Shown here: positions 10,405 through 20,136 of the stretch, one piece after another
How positions within the stretch are numbered: the stretch's first letter is position 1
Layout: every line of letters begins with the position of its first letter
Assembly (NCBI RefSeq): GCF_964204645.1
Contig: NC_134036.1
Span: 7,488,704 to 7,552,703 of the forward strand
DNA length: 64,000 nt
Source: Tubulanus polymorphus
Taxonomy: Eukaryota > Nemertea > Palaeonemertea > Tubulaniformes > Tubulanidae
Direction of reading: 5' to 3'
Notes under the pieces: model-generated
Databases searched by the model: none
Told to the model about the DNA's origin: nothing
The model's input: the letters and a program-made list of their open reading frames with translations, nothing else
Program-made: the position numbers and the translations under genes

Positions 10405-10827
10405 CTAATTAGTAAACTTATATGCTACAAATATAACAATAACAGTTCCACCTAAAATCCATATCATTTCATATTTCTGTTGTTCTTTACTTGGGGTATA
10501 ATAATCTGATAATTTAGGTTTGTATAGATGTAATTTTTCTTTATTGGTTACCGCGTTATATAAACTCATTGCATCATCAACTGATTGAAAATCTCTATGT
10601 GAAATCTTCTGATCATATAATTCTTTGTTAATATAATCCATATAGTTTTGTCTTTTTTCTCTATATTCTGCTGCTGCTTTATTGTATTTCTGTAATGCTA
10701 AGTTATGTCTTTTTTGTTCTGTTAATGATCCATTTTTATCAATATGCTTAAATTATTAACCGCCACCAGTAAATGCTAAAGCGTTAACAATTGCTGATCC
10801 TATAATAGTTATAACTGCAGAAGCCAT
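10405..10827 (-). pseudogene. Two-span protein with coiled coil, broken (copy A)
   Basis: This corresponds to the 140-aa protein at 31511 and 54800. It starts at 10827; two adjacent TAA codons near 10753-10758 cut it just after the first hydrophobic span. The rest is open in the same frame to 10405, including the helical RRHNL-type segment and the terminal span (IWILGGTVIVIFVAYKF). Confidence 0.75.
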
Positions 10828-10851
10828 TTATTCAATAAAATAATTATGTAT

Positions 10852-11073
10852 TTATATGGGAGGAATATATTTTTGTTTTTCTAAATAATCAATAGTTAAA
10901 TTAGATAAAGTAACTGCTAATGTTAATTTTAAAATATCATTGATATCAAATCTATCAACATTAACACTTCCCATTTTGAATACTTTTTTTAATACCATTG
11001 AATAACCAACTGTTCCAACTGATAGTAATGCTCCATTATATAATCCAGTTATTATCCACTTATTATCACTCAT
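10852..11073 (-). CDS. Small membrane protein, 73 aa (copy A)
   Basis: The protein is identical over all 73 residues to the copies in B and C. It has a hydrophobic N-terminal half (NGALLSVGTVGYSMVL) and a second hydrophobic stretch (ILKLTLAVTLSNLTI). It abuts the next upstream gene with no spacer. The usual TAAATG context has changed to GAATG here. Function unknown. Confidence 0.7.
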   Translation of the reverse strand: MSDNKWIITGLYNGALLSVGTVGYSMVLKKVFKMGSVNVDRFDINDILKLTLAVTLSNLTIDYLEKQKYIPPI

Positions 11074-11430
11074 TCATTTATCAAAAGAATTACTATCATC
11101 AAAATATTTAGTTATCTTATTTATGATTAATTCAACATTTATTTCATTACTAGTTTCATTTGTATATATTTCAATTATTATTTTTTTAATATCATCGATG
11201 ATAAAATCTTCATCTAATTCATAAAATCTTAAAGATTCTCTAATTAAATTAGTAATCTTTTCTACATTTAAAGTTTCTTTATTTATTGTTGTTTCATACT
11301 CAAATGTTGTTTCATTAGAAAATGCAATATTTTTGATATGTGTAATTACATCATTAACGTTAAATTTCATTTCTTTCTCACGTTTAAAATCAAATCCAAA
11401 ACATATACTCGGTCCAACAGTTATATTCAT
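11074..11430 (-). CDS. Small acidic/helical protein, 118 aa (copy A)
   Basis: It starts MNITVGPSICFGFDF, shared with B and C, followed by a variable charged helical region rich in Ile, Asn and Glu. No domain is recognised. The C-terminus runs directly into the start of the 73-aa gene, so the two may be translated together. Its start context has drifted from TAAATG to TATATG. Confidence 0.6.
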   Translation of the reverse strand: MNITVGPSICFGFDFKREKEMKFNVNDVITHIKNIAFSNETTFEYETTINKETLNVEKITNLIRESLRFYELDEDFIIDDIKKIIIEIYTNETSNEINVELIINKITKYFDDSNSFDK

Positions 11431-12564
11431 ATATATAGTGAAAAAAGTTACTCTCTACATCTTATAACTAATTCATCAATTACAGGGAAATTATTCAAAT
11501 CAATTAAATAACCATTATGATTTCTTATTTCTAATTTAAAATTATTAAATTTAGGAATGCAAGGTTTAAAATCACATTCAGCTAAATTATAATTTATTCG
11601 CGTTCCAAATTTTTTAACATTTTTTAATGGTAAAATATTTAATATACTAGAATTACAAATTCTATCTTTAGTTGCTTCGAATGTTTTTGTAGGATCAATT
11701 AAATGGCAATAAATATAAAAGTGCGTGTAAGGTATTAAGTTTGAATTACCATCTATGTTTCCTGTAACAATATCTGGTGCAATTCCTAGCAATTTAGCTA
11801 TAGGTTTTTTACCATAAATGCATGTTGATCTTCATTACCTAATTTTATTCTTATATTATCCAGGGAAGTGTGATGAGATGGAATACGGACGCTTTTAATT
11901 GCCGGATGTAGGCTATTCAATTCAGCCCGTACATCAAAGGTTACCGCAACAGCAGTAAGCTACGCTTATCGAGTGTGTGTTACCAGCTGAACACCAGTCA
12001 ACATCAACTTTGATTCGGTCGCAGAACAACCCGCAATAGTTTTAGCCCGATAAATGTTCTGCGATCGATACTACGCATGCGCACTGCAGTTCATTGAACC
12101 ACGTGGAAGTGGCTGTGTATACACATATTTTTCTTTAGAAAATCGGTTGAAATTCAACAATTTCTCGTAAAATTTGTCTAAAAAGGTATGTATTTTTATT
12201 CGTCTATATCTCCGAAACCCGGAATCGCAACATTAAGTATTTATATTGTGATTAAAGTCTGTTTTTATGTGTTAAACATTTTTTTTTGCCAGTTCGTTCC
12301 GATTCCGGGTTTAGCGTTATTTGGGCCTTGAAGATGTCAAATATTTCGGCCCAGACTCGCGCAGCTTTCGTTTCTGACGTCATGTTGCTATGTTACGACA
12401 CAAACATATACACGAAGTATGATCTTTAAAATGTGTATTTACTACATAATAATGTTACTTAATAACGCTTACATTAGGCCTACAAATTATTGTCCCCCAT
12501 ATAAACCAAGTTACCTAAATAGCATCAGCAATCTCATTTAATTAACCTTTTCTTGTTTTTAGTC

Positions 12565-12789
12565 ATGGATCTTTGTCGATTGTGTGGAAAAAATGCGAAA
12601 CCTCCGGATCGTCGGCCTATCGATAAAAATAATTTCAAAAGCCATGTGAAGGAGTTGTTCAACATTGATTTTGATGATGATACTGAACAGTACCCGATAT
12701 ATATCTGTAATATGTGTTGTGTCAAATTACAAAAATGGCGTAAGAACAAAAACGTTAAAAAAACTGTCCCTGTGACTATCACAACATGA
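12565..12789 (+). CDS. Zinc-finger (ZAD-like) exon in the DNA transposon
   Basis: The frame runs 74 codons from ATG 12565, just after a pyrimidine-rich splice acceptor (TTGTTTTTAG). Two CxxC pairs, CRLCGK near the start and YICNMCCVKL near residue 50, are spaced as in ZAD-type or related treble-clef fingers, followed by a Lys/Arg-rich tail. Such domains mediate dimerisation or DNA binding in transcription factors and occur at the N-terminus of some transposon proteins. The true 3' end is probably spliced. It overlaps the antisense gene at its end. Confidence 0.5.
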   Translation: MDLCRLCGKNAKPPDRRPIDKNNFKSHVKELFNIDFDDDTEQYPIYICNMCCVKLQKWRKNKNVKKTVPVTITT

Positions 12790-13463
12790 AACTTTGCCCA
12801 CATTTTATCCAAATCTTTCGCAGTGCTTATGTGAATGGCGGAACATAATGTATCTTGAATTTTTGTAAACCACTGGTTAATTCCAAGTCTGGACGGCGAC
12901 GTATTTGTAGTCAAAATTTTATCGATCGATTTTCCATAATGTACTGCTGCCATTCCATTTGAACTGAATTTAAATACTCGATGGTTAATCACTTCAGTCA
13001 TAGCCTTTTCCAAATATATAGTGTTCCTGCGAAAATAATAATAATGATTATTATTTTAACATGTACTTATCTGGATTTTTTATATTATGTTTATATATTA
13101 TTTTCTGTATTCGTTTATTATTTTATAACCTAAAAGGATTGTATTGATTATAAAAATAAATGTAAAAAATACCTGTATGTGTGTTTTCTCGTGTTCAGAT
13201 CGCAGTCTCTGGTCAGCTGAGCCTGAGAAGTACCTATATGAAAAAGAAAAGGAAAGAATAAAGTGCCTGCAATTAGGTGGAAACTATTCCGGCATTTCAT
13301 TGATTCAAAAGGAATAACACTCACTAGAATCGGCCGAATTAGTTGATCCTGATCCAGAGGATTCCCGTAATATTTCCGTATCGATCTGAACCAATTCGTC
13401 ACTATCAAAGAATAGATCGTCAAAATCGTCATCATTTATAATTTCGTTGACAACCGTTGCCAT
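12780..13463 (-). CDS. Three-exon gene of unknown function in the DNA transposon
   Basis: Three exons read in one frame with canonical sites: exon 1 at 13325-13463 (ATG at 13463, donor GTGAGT), exon 2 at 13173-13233 (acceptor ATATAG, donor GTATTT) and exon 3 from 13026 (acceptor TTTTCGCAG) down to about 12780. Exon 1 encodes a very acidic segment (IINDDDFDDLFFDSDEL); exon 3 encodes about 80 residues including GINQWFTKIQDTL. I do not recognise the fold. The 3' end is unknown, because the open frame beyond about 12790 is antisense to the zinc-finger exon. Confidence 0.45.
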
Positions 13464-13504
13464 TTTAATACAGCGGAAAGAACCGATGTCACGATTGCTA
13501 AAAC

Positions 13505-13620
13505 ACTATATCCGTCTGAAGCGATGTAGAGAGAATCCCACAATGATAACGAAAAAGTCCAAAAATGTTAGTAGTTTATTCAACGTTTCGTCTATGTCCT
13601 AATAGTCATCTTCAGAAATA
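13505..13620 (-). other. Penelope-type remnant with hammerhead-like motif
   Basis: On the minus strand, CTGAAGA (13615-13609) and CGAAACG (about 13590-13584) flank a short imperfect stem, matching the hammerhead core pattern CUGANGA-stem-GAAA found in Penelope-like retroelements. The stretch before it (GAGAATCCCACAAT) resembles the start of the palindrome at 28878, so both belong to one family. Stem II is short and has a mismatch. Confidence 0.45.
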
Positions 13621-14040
13621 ATGAATACTACAGAAATTATGAGAGATATATACAATCCAGAGACAAAGAGACTAATTCAAGTAATCAGAGATGATACTAA
13701 CTAAAGGAAAATTAACGTAGAAACAGTTACACGCTAAAACAGATTAAAGAGAAGCAGTTAAGAGACAAACTAGGGGGCACTTAAATTTAAGACAATTGTG
13801 AATACAAGTTGATCGACTAAAATTGATGAGGGGAAATCAGGTGTTGAGTTTAACCAGTTTACAGAGGAATTTTTATATAAGTTTATTATGGGATGAAAAA
13901 CCGATATTCGGAAACAACTGAATTATTACGGAGATTCCCGATCTCGCTGGTTATCGCTTATTGGCGCGTTACGTAACAAAGCGCTCGCCGACGAACCGTT
14001 ATCGGCTTTAGGGCAATTACAACGCACATTCGACAAGAGC
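13621..14040. other. Transposon interior without a recognisable gene
   Basis: No convincing open frame, RNA gene or repeat is visible in this stretch. Its 3' part is GC-richer, with several CG-containing words (CGCGTTACG, GCGCTCGCC). Confidence 0.4.
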
Positions 14041-14450
14041 TGCACAATAGCGTCCGTATTCCATCTCATCACACTTCCCTGTTTTATCGGAGCTATCACT
14101 TTTAATCAGTTTTAATCCAAATCCAGCAGATGAACCCATTTTCAACCGAGCTCTTCTATTAATTTCCTGCGCTAATGTATCTAAATTATATAATCCTCGT
14201 TTTAAAATTAGATGAAACCATTTATCTACATTTCTAATATGAATTAAAACAGTATTATCTTCAATAGTTTTATCCGATATATTGTAAAAAGAATTACATA
14301 AATTTATATTTACTAATTTTAAATCTACACAATTCTTGAATTCTCTATCTAATTGAACTAGTAAATTATGAGATTTATAATTTGTAAGTTTTCTAGAATC
14401 AACAAATATTCTGTATTCTTTTAATTCTACCATTTATTTTACGTATTTTC

Positions 14451-14804
14451 TTATTCGAAATCTATTTCATGGTGCCCTTTTTCATTCTTACCTTTGTATA
14501 CGAAATAGAAATCTCCAGAACATAATTCTTCTAAATCTTCACTTGATAATCTATGAAATCTATCTGGTAAATATGTACTGAATTTATGTGTATTTCCTTT
14601 TAATCCTTCATATTCTAAGTGTATAACTAATTTATCTCCATAGTTATTAGTAACTGTATCAATATTTGTAATTAGATATTTCTTATGAATAGTTAATTCT
14701 GTTAACTTCTTAAATTTATAATCTACTGATTTTACATTTGTAGTATCTTTTATTCTATCTAGAAATAATTTGTTGTTCTCACTGTGTGTTTGTTTACTCT
14801 CCAT
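14451..14804 (-). CDS. Small conserved Polinton protein, 117 aa (copy A)
   Basis: It matches the 113-aa proteins at 33320 and 53080. The conserved core is a beta-rich stretch (KYLITNID, KLVIHLEYEGL, TYLPDRFHRLSSEDLEEL) ending HHEIDFE. Four extra residues lie near the N-terminus. Similar proteins sit next to the polymerase in other Polintons, and an OB-like nucleic-acid-binding role is possible but unproven. The start is in a TAAATG context. Confidence 0.65.
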   Translation of the reverse strand: MESKQTHSENNKLFLDRIKDTTNVKSVDYKFKKLTELTIHKKYLITNIDTVTNNYGDKLVIHLEYEGLKGNTHKFSTYLPDRFHRLSSEDLEELCSGDFYFVYKGKNEKGHHEIDFE

Positions 14805-14833
14805 TTATAATACATATTTTTATTAAAATTTGA

Positions 14834-16189
14834 TTAACACGTTAGAATTCTTTTCATTATCTCGTTCTCTTTTGTTTCTTCTCTTTTAAATTTTAAGTAT
14901 TCATCTAAATTGCAACCATAAGCAACTCTATGAATTCCATCATCTAAAATATATCTTTTATCATCAAATGGGTTTAGACTTATCTTCTCTATTTCTTCAA
15001 TAAACATTTCATGATCTTCAGATCTTAAACATCTCATCTTATGTTTTCTAACTTCTTCATTGAATATACAATTGATGTAATCTTTGAAATGAATATTCTT
15101 TTCTACTACACTTTTGGTTATTCCTTTTAACTTTTTAGCTTCATGTTCTTTAGTTTTATATGAATACATTTTAGATCTAATACCGATGAATTCAATCATT
15201 TCTTCACCACCTAATTCATCTTTGAATTTACAGGGAACTTTTTTATTATCATTGCTAAACAATTCATGATCTTAAGGATAATTACTAAAATCAAAATGAT
15301 GTTTTAATGTTTTTAAATCATCAGTTATGTTATCAGTTTTTATCTTTAATATGTAAGAATCGATATCAAAATATAAGATTTCTATATGTTTTTCTCCAAA
15401 AAGTGGTTGTAATACATTATAATAGAATTCATACATTAGTAATTTTGATAATTCTAAAACTGAAGCGCCAACATAGATTGGTTTATTAAATTTCATAGAA
15501 GTTCTTCTCATCTTAACTGCGGCTAAATTTTCATCAAATATTCTGTTGCCAATGAACTTAGGATATGTTTATAAATGTCTAATTCTTTTACCATTACTAA
15601 CTAACTCAATATCATTTCTATTTCTAATATTATCACAAGTCTTACCATAGAATACATTATTCATTAACTTGAAGAAATCTTTCTCGAAATCAGTTTTAGC
15701 TTCAGTTCTCGGTTTGTTGTTAAAATCTATATATTTTTCTAACCATTTACATTGACTAAATGAAATATATCTATGTACCTTTTTTAGGATCATTCCTTGA
15801 TTCAAATAAAACTTTAACATTCTATGATGTACTACATAATCATATTTATCTTCTTGAGTTACCATTAACTTTTGTGTATGAATATGATTTTCGGGTTTAA
15901 TTCTTTTTTGGTAATTTGATAATTCTTCATGAGTTACAGTTTTATGTTCGGGACAGTAAGCTAGATTTCTAGATTTAAATTTTTTATCTTCAGGATATTC
16001 TAAATCTACAACAAAGAAGTAACCAGTATCCGAATCATCTGCAATATCTAGGATTCTTTTCTTCCAATCAAATTTATCATTATTTTCACGTTGTAAAACT
16101 TCACTTATTTCAAATACTCCATAAGGTTGTGGTTCCATCATTGCCCAACCATACAAATTATTTGCATCTATATATAATAACTTATATCC
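14834..16189 (-). pseudogene. Protein-primed DNA polymerase B, C-terminal half (copy A)
   Basis: Motif A (NNLYGW), motif B (KLMNNVFYGKT) and motif C are visible. Motif C reads YFDIDSY, where B and C have YFDTDSY. Nonsense codons interrupt the frame at 15569-15571 and 15272-15274; no frameshift is seen. The 5' half disappears into the assembly gap at 16190. Together with the motif C change, this copy is not expected to make an active enzyme. Confidence 0.9.
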
Positions 16190-16389
16190 NNNNNNNNNNN
16201 NNNNNNNNNNNNNNNNNNNNNNNNNNNNNNNNNNNNNNNNNNNNNNNNNNNNNNNNNNNNNNNNNNNNNNNNNNNNNNNNNNNNNNNNNNNNNNNNNNNN
16301 NNNNNNNNNNNNNNNNNNNNNNNNNNNNNNNNNNNNNNNNNNNNNNNNNNNNNNNNNNNNNNNNNNNNNNNNNNNNNNNNNNNNNNNNN
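16190..16389. other. Assembly gap of 200 N
   Basis: A run of exactly 200 N. It falls inside the polymerase of copy A just upstream of motif A, so up to about 2.7 kb of polymerase sequence may be hidden or missing. Confidence 0.99.
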
Positions 16390-16666
16390 AATTATTATCA
16401 TTTGAATATATTTGATTATATAAATTTGTGTATTGTAATTAAATCAATTGGTCGTGGAGCGGAGCGATAGCGAAGCGGAGCGACCAATTGATTTAATACA
16501 ATATGCTTTTTATATTATTAATATCTTAGAATAAATATTTAGTTTTGATATAAAATACACGCGGTTATAAAAATATATTATAGTTTTTCAATTACTTTTA
16601 ATATTTTGTTTTTTAATGAGCTCGACCGTTCGACCTTTGGCCTGAAACAACTAAAACCCTATTACT
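16390..16666. repeat. Polymerase-side terminus of copy A with hairpin
   Basis: The last 60 bases or so (GAGCTCGACCGTTCGACC onward to CTATTACT) match the outer termini of B and C. Further in, 16431-16503 folds back on itself: TAAATCAATTGGTCG and CGACCAATTGATTTA flank a GGAGCGGAGCG-type centre. The hairpin differs in sequence from that of B and C but holds a similar place. Element end at 16666. Confidence 0.7.
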
Positions 16667-16929
16667 AACGACGTTTTCGTACCGAAATGTGCTTTTCCCG
16701 TCGATTTGAGCGCGTTTGCGGATCGTCATTTTCATTTTTCCGATACGGGGAGAAGTTGATGAGAAAACGTCTTTTCTCTCGCTGAACGACGTTTTCGGAC
16801 CGAAATGTGCTTTTCCCGTCGATTTGAGCGCTTTCGCGCATCGACATTTTCATTTGTCCGATACGGGGAGAAGTTGATGAGAAAACGTCTTTTCTCGCGC
16901 TGAACGACGTTTTCGGACCGAATTGTGCT
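16667..16929. repeat. 118-bp tandem repeat, 2.2 copies (host DNA)
   Basis: Units begin AACGACGTTTTCG at 16667, 16785 and 16903. The third is cut after about 27 bases by the LINE fragment. Copy A inserted exactly before an AACGAC, so AACGAC is its expected 6-bp target duplication. Confidence 0.85.
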
Positions 16930-18385
16930 TCGGACTATCAGCAAAGCGTAGGTTGTCGACGACTCTGCCTCCAACAGATATTGGTGAACTGTGCTCGGTG
17001 AGGGCCTCTTGCATGATGTTCTCAAGAAAGATGTTGCAGAGGGTTGGTGACAGTAAGCAACCTTGTCGTACACCGAAGGATGTTGGAAAACAGTCACTCA
17101 GCTCGCTTCCAAGTTGGACCATGCTCCTGGAGACCTTGTATAGAGATTCTATTGCATTGACAATGCCTCTGCTGATGTTGAACTTCCTCATTACTGCCCA
17201 CAGTCCGTCATGCCACACACCATCAAAGAATTTTTTGTAGTCGACAAAACTGTGGAACACTAGCTTTCCTAGCTCTCTATACTTCTCGCATATAATTCTC
17301 AGGTTAAATAATATCTGCTCCGTGGTCGACCTGCCTCTTCTAAAGACAGCTTGTTCTTCAGCCAGAATGGCTTCAGCCTGCGGTTGTAGGCGATTGAGGA
17401 GCACCTTAAGAAGGATCTTGCTCGGGTGGATTATCAGGCTTATTATAGTTCTATAATTCTCGCATTTCCTGGCACTTCCTTTCTTCTGGAAGGGACCACT
17501 AGTGACTTACACCAGTCCTCTGGCCATTCACCTGTTGCCATAACTTGGTTGCAAATGGTTGTGTACGACTTGATCAGAGTGGGACCACCATTTCTCAGTA
17601 ATTCAGCTGGGATGCTGTCGACACCAGGGGATTTTTCTGCTTTTAGGCTTTTGACTGCTGCCTCGACTTCAGCCTCCAAGATCACTGGTTCTGAATCTCC
17701 ATTTTCCTCAGCTGTCTGGTTCTTGAGTTCGTCGATAACTGCAGCTTCTGCTGTTATCGGATAGTTATACAGATCAGATCAGTACTTCCGCCAGCGACTT
17801 ATAACTTCGGTCTTCTCGGTGAGTGGTCTACCAGTCTTGTCTTCTATACAGCTACAGTTTTTTCGCTCTGGTTTCGTGAGTTCCTCGATGGTCTGGTAAG
17901 CCGTTTTAGTAGAGTTTCTGTTAAAATCAGCCTCAATTGAGGTACATCTTCCCTCAAGCCACTTCTCCTTGGCGTCCTTGACTTCTTTCTTCACCTCCTT
18001 GTTGATGCTTCTATATGATTCTGCATCATCAGGGCAATTGAAGCGCTTGGATTTGAGAAGTCTGCGAGTATCGCACTTGGTAAGTAGTTGTTGAGTCATC
18101 CAAGGATGTTTGACCTTCTTCTTTCTACCAATGGCCTCCTCTGCTGATTCTAGTATAACAGTTCTTGCTTTCACGCTGAGTTCTTGTGCAGTCTCTTCTA
18201 GTTCAAGCAAAGGGGCAAATCTTCCACCAATAGCAATTTGGAAGGCTTCCTTTACTTCAGGCGTATGTAGCCTCTCTAAGTTGAACTTGTACGTGCCATT
18301 GTTTCTGTTCGGTATATTCTTCAGCCTCAAAGTCATTGAAGCTAAGACAAGGTCATGGTCACTCCCTATGTCGGCCCCTGCCTGG
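16930..18385 (-). mobile_element. Non-LTR retrotransposon (LINE) internal fragment
   Basis: Reading on the minus strand from 18385: the end of an endonuclease domain (GADIGSDHDLVLASM), a linker, then reverse transcriptase. RT segments include SPGVDSIPAELL, EEQAVFRRGRSTTEQI, SFVDYKKFFDGVWH and GVRQGCLLSPTLCNIFL. The sequence breaks off at VVDNLRFAD, in the catalytic FADD motif. Stop codons (near 17443 and 17779) and truncation at both ends make it dead. The clade is uncertain; RTE-like or a related EN-type clade is possible. It joins copy D at 18386. Confidence 0.85.
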
Positions 18386-19461
18386 GAAGTGAATATTATG
18401 ATTATAGAAATGAAAATGTTATCAATCAGTTTTGCGACTTATTAATTGAATATGAAATGAAATTCAATGAATTATTAGATACTAATATAGAAATTATAAT
18501 GACAGAACAAGATAAAGAAGAATTTGATTTTGCAGATAAATGTAATTATTGTAATCAAGTATTCTATTCATCTGATAAAATAGTAAGAGATCTTGATCAT
18601 TTGAATGGTAAATTTAGAGGTGCAGCACATGAGAATTGTAATTTACAAGCTAAGAAAATCAATTTTGTTCTAGTTATATTTCATAATTTATCAGGATATG
18701 ATGCTCATTTATTCATCAAGCAACTATGTTATAAAATAGAAGAAATCAATAATAAAATAGAAAGATTAAATTCAAATAGATCAAAAGATGTTGCTAAAAT
18801 ACCAACTTATAAATTTAAAATGTTAGCTAAAACATCTGAGATTTAAATATCTTTCCAATTTGGATGTCTAAGATTTATAGATTCATATACATTATTAAGT
18901 AGTTCGTTAGATGATTTATCAAAATCATTAGTTGGTGATGAATTAAAAATATTAAAACAACAATATCCAAATAATGATGATTTTCAATTAATGAAATATA
19001 AAGGCGCGATTCCATATTCATTTTATAAATCGCATAATGATTTTAACATAACTGAATTATTAAAAGAACAATTTTATGATGAATTAAGATCCGAATATGT
19101 TAAAGAGGGAGTTTATAATAGAACATTGAATATTTGGAATCATTTCAAAATAAAAACTCATGGACAATTAGTAGATTTATCTTTAAAATCAGATGTATTA
19201 TCATTTACTGATATATTTGAAAGGTATAAAGATGTAAATCTAAAATATTTCAATATTGATCCACTTCATTGTTATTCGAGTCCATGTTTAACTTGGTATT
19301 GTGGTTTAAAATTTACAGTTATAAAAATGGATTTATTAACAAATATAGATCAATTATCATTATTTGAAAAATGTATAAGAGGAGGCATTTCAGGTGTATT
19401 AGGTGATACATATTTCAATGTAAATGATAATCCTGGATATAAGTTTCTATATATAGATGCA
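18386..19461 (+). pseudogene. Polymerase B fragment of Polinton copy D, 5' part
   Basis: It covers the exonuclease and TPR1-like region of the family (EYYDYRNEN, DHLNGKFRGAAHENC, FHNLSGYDAHLF) up to FLYIDA just before motif A. A TAA lies at 18844-18846. The left edge is cut by the LINE. At 19461 copy B interrupts the gene; the continuation is at 38075. It is more diverged from C than B is, so it is an older insertion. Confidence 0.9.
19456..19461. repeat. 6-bp target site duplication of copy B, left
   Basis: GATGCA precedes the first base of the element (AGTAATAGGGG). The same six bases follow the last base at 38069-38074. A 6-bp duplication is the Polinton hallmark. Confidence 0.95.
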
Positions 19462-19920
19462 AGTAATAGGGGTAATGGGCTTTCAGGCCAAAGGTCGAAC
19501 GGTCGAGCTCGTAAAAAATGAAAAACATAAAAATAATAACAATTTCTACTTGAATTACTCGCAAAACTCATAAAAATGAAAAATAAATTCTCACACGCTC
19601 GAATTTATTTTTCATTTTATGAGTTTCACTCCTAATTCAAGTAGAAATTGTAATTATTTTTATGTTTTTCATTTTTACTCACCCGCCCGTTCAACCTTTA
19701 ACCCGAAAGCCTATTACCCCTATTACTCTTCAAATATTCATATATATGAATAACATTTAAATCATTGAACTTCTAAAATCAATTTTAATAAAAAATATAG
19801 TATTAAAATGGAAGCAAATAAGTACTACTGCCCAACATGTAATATCGATATAGATAAATCCCAAAAAGCAAGACAAAATAAAACTAGAACACATTTAGAG
19901 AATAAATTGAAACTAGAATA
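19462..19920 (+). repeat. Left terminal inverted repeat of copy B
   Basis: About 459 bp that match, inverted, 37611-38068. The outer 266 bp (19462-19727) are themselves a foldback, with two arms of about 125 bp around a short centre near CACACGCTCG. Then come the polymerase leader, the palindrome ATTCATATATATGAAT and the first 38 or so polymerase codons from ATG 19808. Homology to the polymerase ends at about 19920. Confidence 0.9.
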
Positions 19921-20059
19921 TTTACAGTTATATTCAGAACAGTTAACAAAGGGAAAGAAATTTATTGAATTATGGAATAATGATCCAAATAATAAACAAT
20001 ACGTTGAGGAATTTGATATCAAGGAATCGAAACAACTTATCAAAAGCAGCGAGGAATGA
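19808..20059 (+). pseudogene. Chimeric frame: polymerase N-terminus joined to an HNH C-terminus
   Basis: The first 38 or so codons are the polymerase start carried in the terminal repeat, including its first CPTC finger half. At about 19921 the frame passes into LQLYSEQLTKGKKFIELWN, homologous to the last part of the HNH protein (LQLYLDQLDKAKTFVELWN). The rest of that HNH copy is missing. The joint marks the inner edge of the terminal repeat. Expression is uncertain. Confidence 0.75.
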
Positions 20060-20136
20060 AAAAGGATGACGTTGGTCGAAGAAATGGAAGAGGATTCTAA
20101 AATATTAACCAATTTAGTAAAAAATACGTATAATAA

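Larger units (their letters stand above)
11861..14081. mobile_element. DNA transposon with 33-bp perfect terminal inverted repeats
   Basis: The ends starting CAGGGAAGTGTGATGAG are exact inverted copies over 33 bp. Flanks TATTATC (left) and TTTTATC (right) fit a 7-bp target duplication with one mismatch, and an uninterrupted penton-like gene exists in B and C. Base composition is clearly less AT-rich than the surrounding Polinton. It carries two opposed candidate genes with splice signals (12565 plus, 13463 minus) and a Penelope-type remnant. Ends beginning CAGGG are seen in hAT elements, but the 7-bp duplication and the genes do not settle the family. Confidence 0.85.
11448..14433 (-). pseudogene. 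Penton-like minor capsid protein, split by a transposon (copy A)
   Basis: The 5' half lies at 14082-14433 and the 3' half at 11448-11860; the DNA transposon 11861-14081 sits between them. The N-terminal MVELKEYRIFVDSRK start and the GLYNLDTLAQEINRR segment match the intact copies at 32543 and 53439. The second half also carries a one-base loss near 11808. In related elements this gene encodes the single-jelly-roll vertex protein; here it is inactivated. Confidence 0.85.
1..16666. mobile_element. Polinton/Maverick copy A, left end outside window, decayed
   Basis: Gene content and order match copies B and C: HNH nuclease, integrase and ATPase on the plus strand, capsid genes and polymerase on the minus strand. 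The polymerase-side end is at 16666, where a terminus ending in CTATTACT meets a 118-bp tandem repeat. The outermost 60 bases or so resemble the termini of B and C, but the interior of the terminus differs. The element carries many nonsense codons and frameshifts, a DNA transposon in the penton-like gene, and an assembly gap in the polymerase. It is the most damaged of the three large copies. The HNH-side terminus lies before base 1. Confidence 0.9.

Noticed and set aside
12534-12780. Minus-strand extension of exon 3 to 12534
   Set aside because: The residues beyond about 12790 are the antisense of the zinc-finger exon and look random, so the exon probably ends earlier.
16168-16470. Frames running through the N stretch
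   Set aside because: They exist only because unknown bases contain no stop codons.
19462-19727. Foldback at 19.5, 37.8 and 48.7 kb as an independent MITE
   Set aside because: It sits at the polymerase-side end of B and C and at the other end of B, with the 6-bp duplication outside it. It is therefore part of the Polinton terminus; an old insertion fixed in the terminus remains possible.
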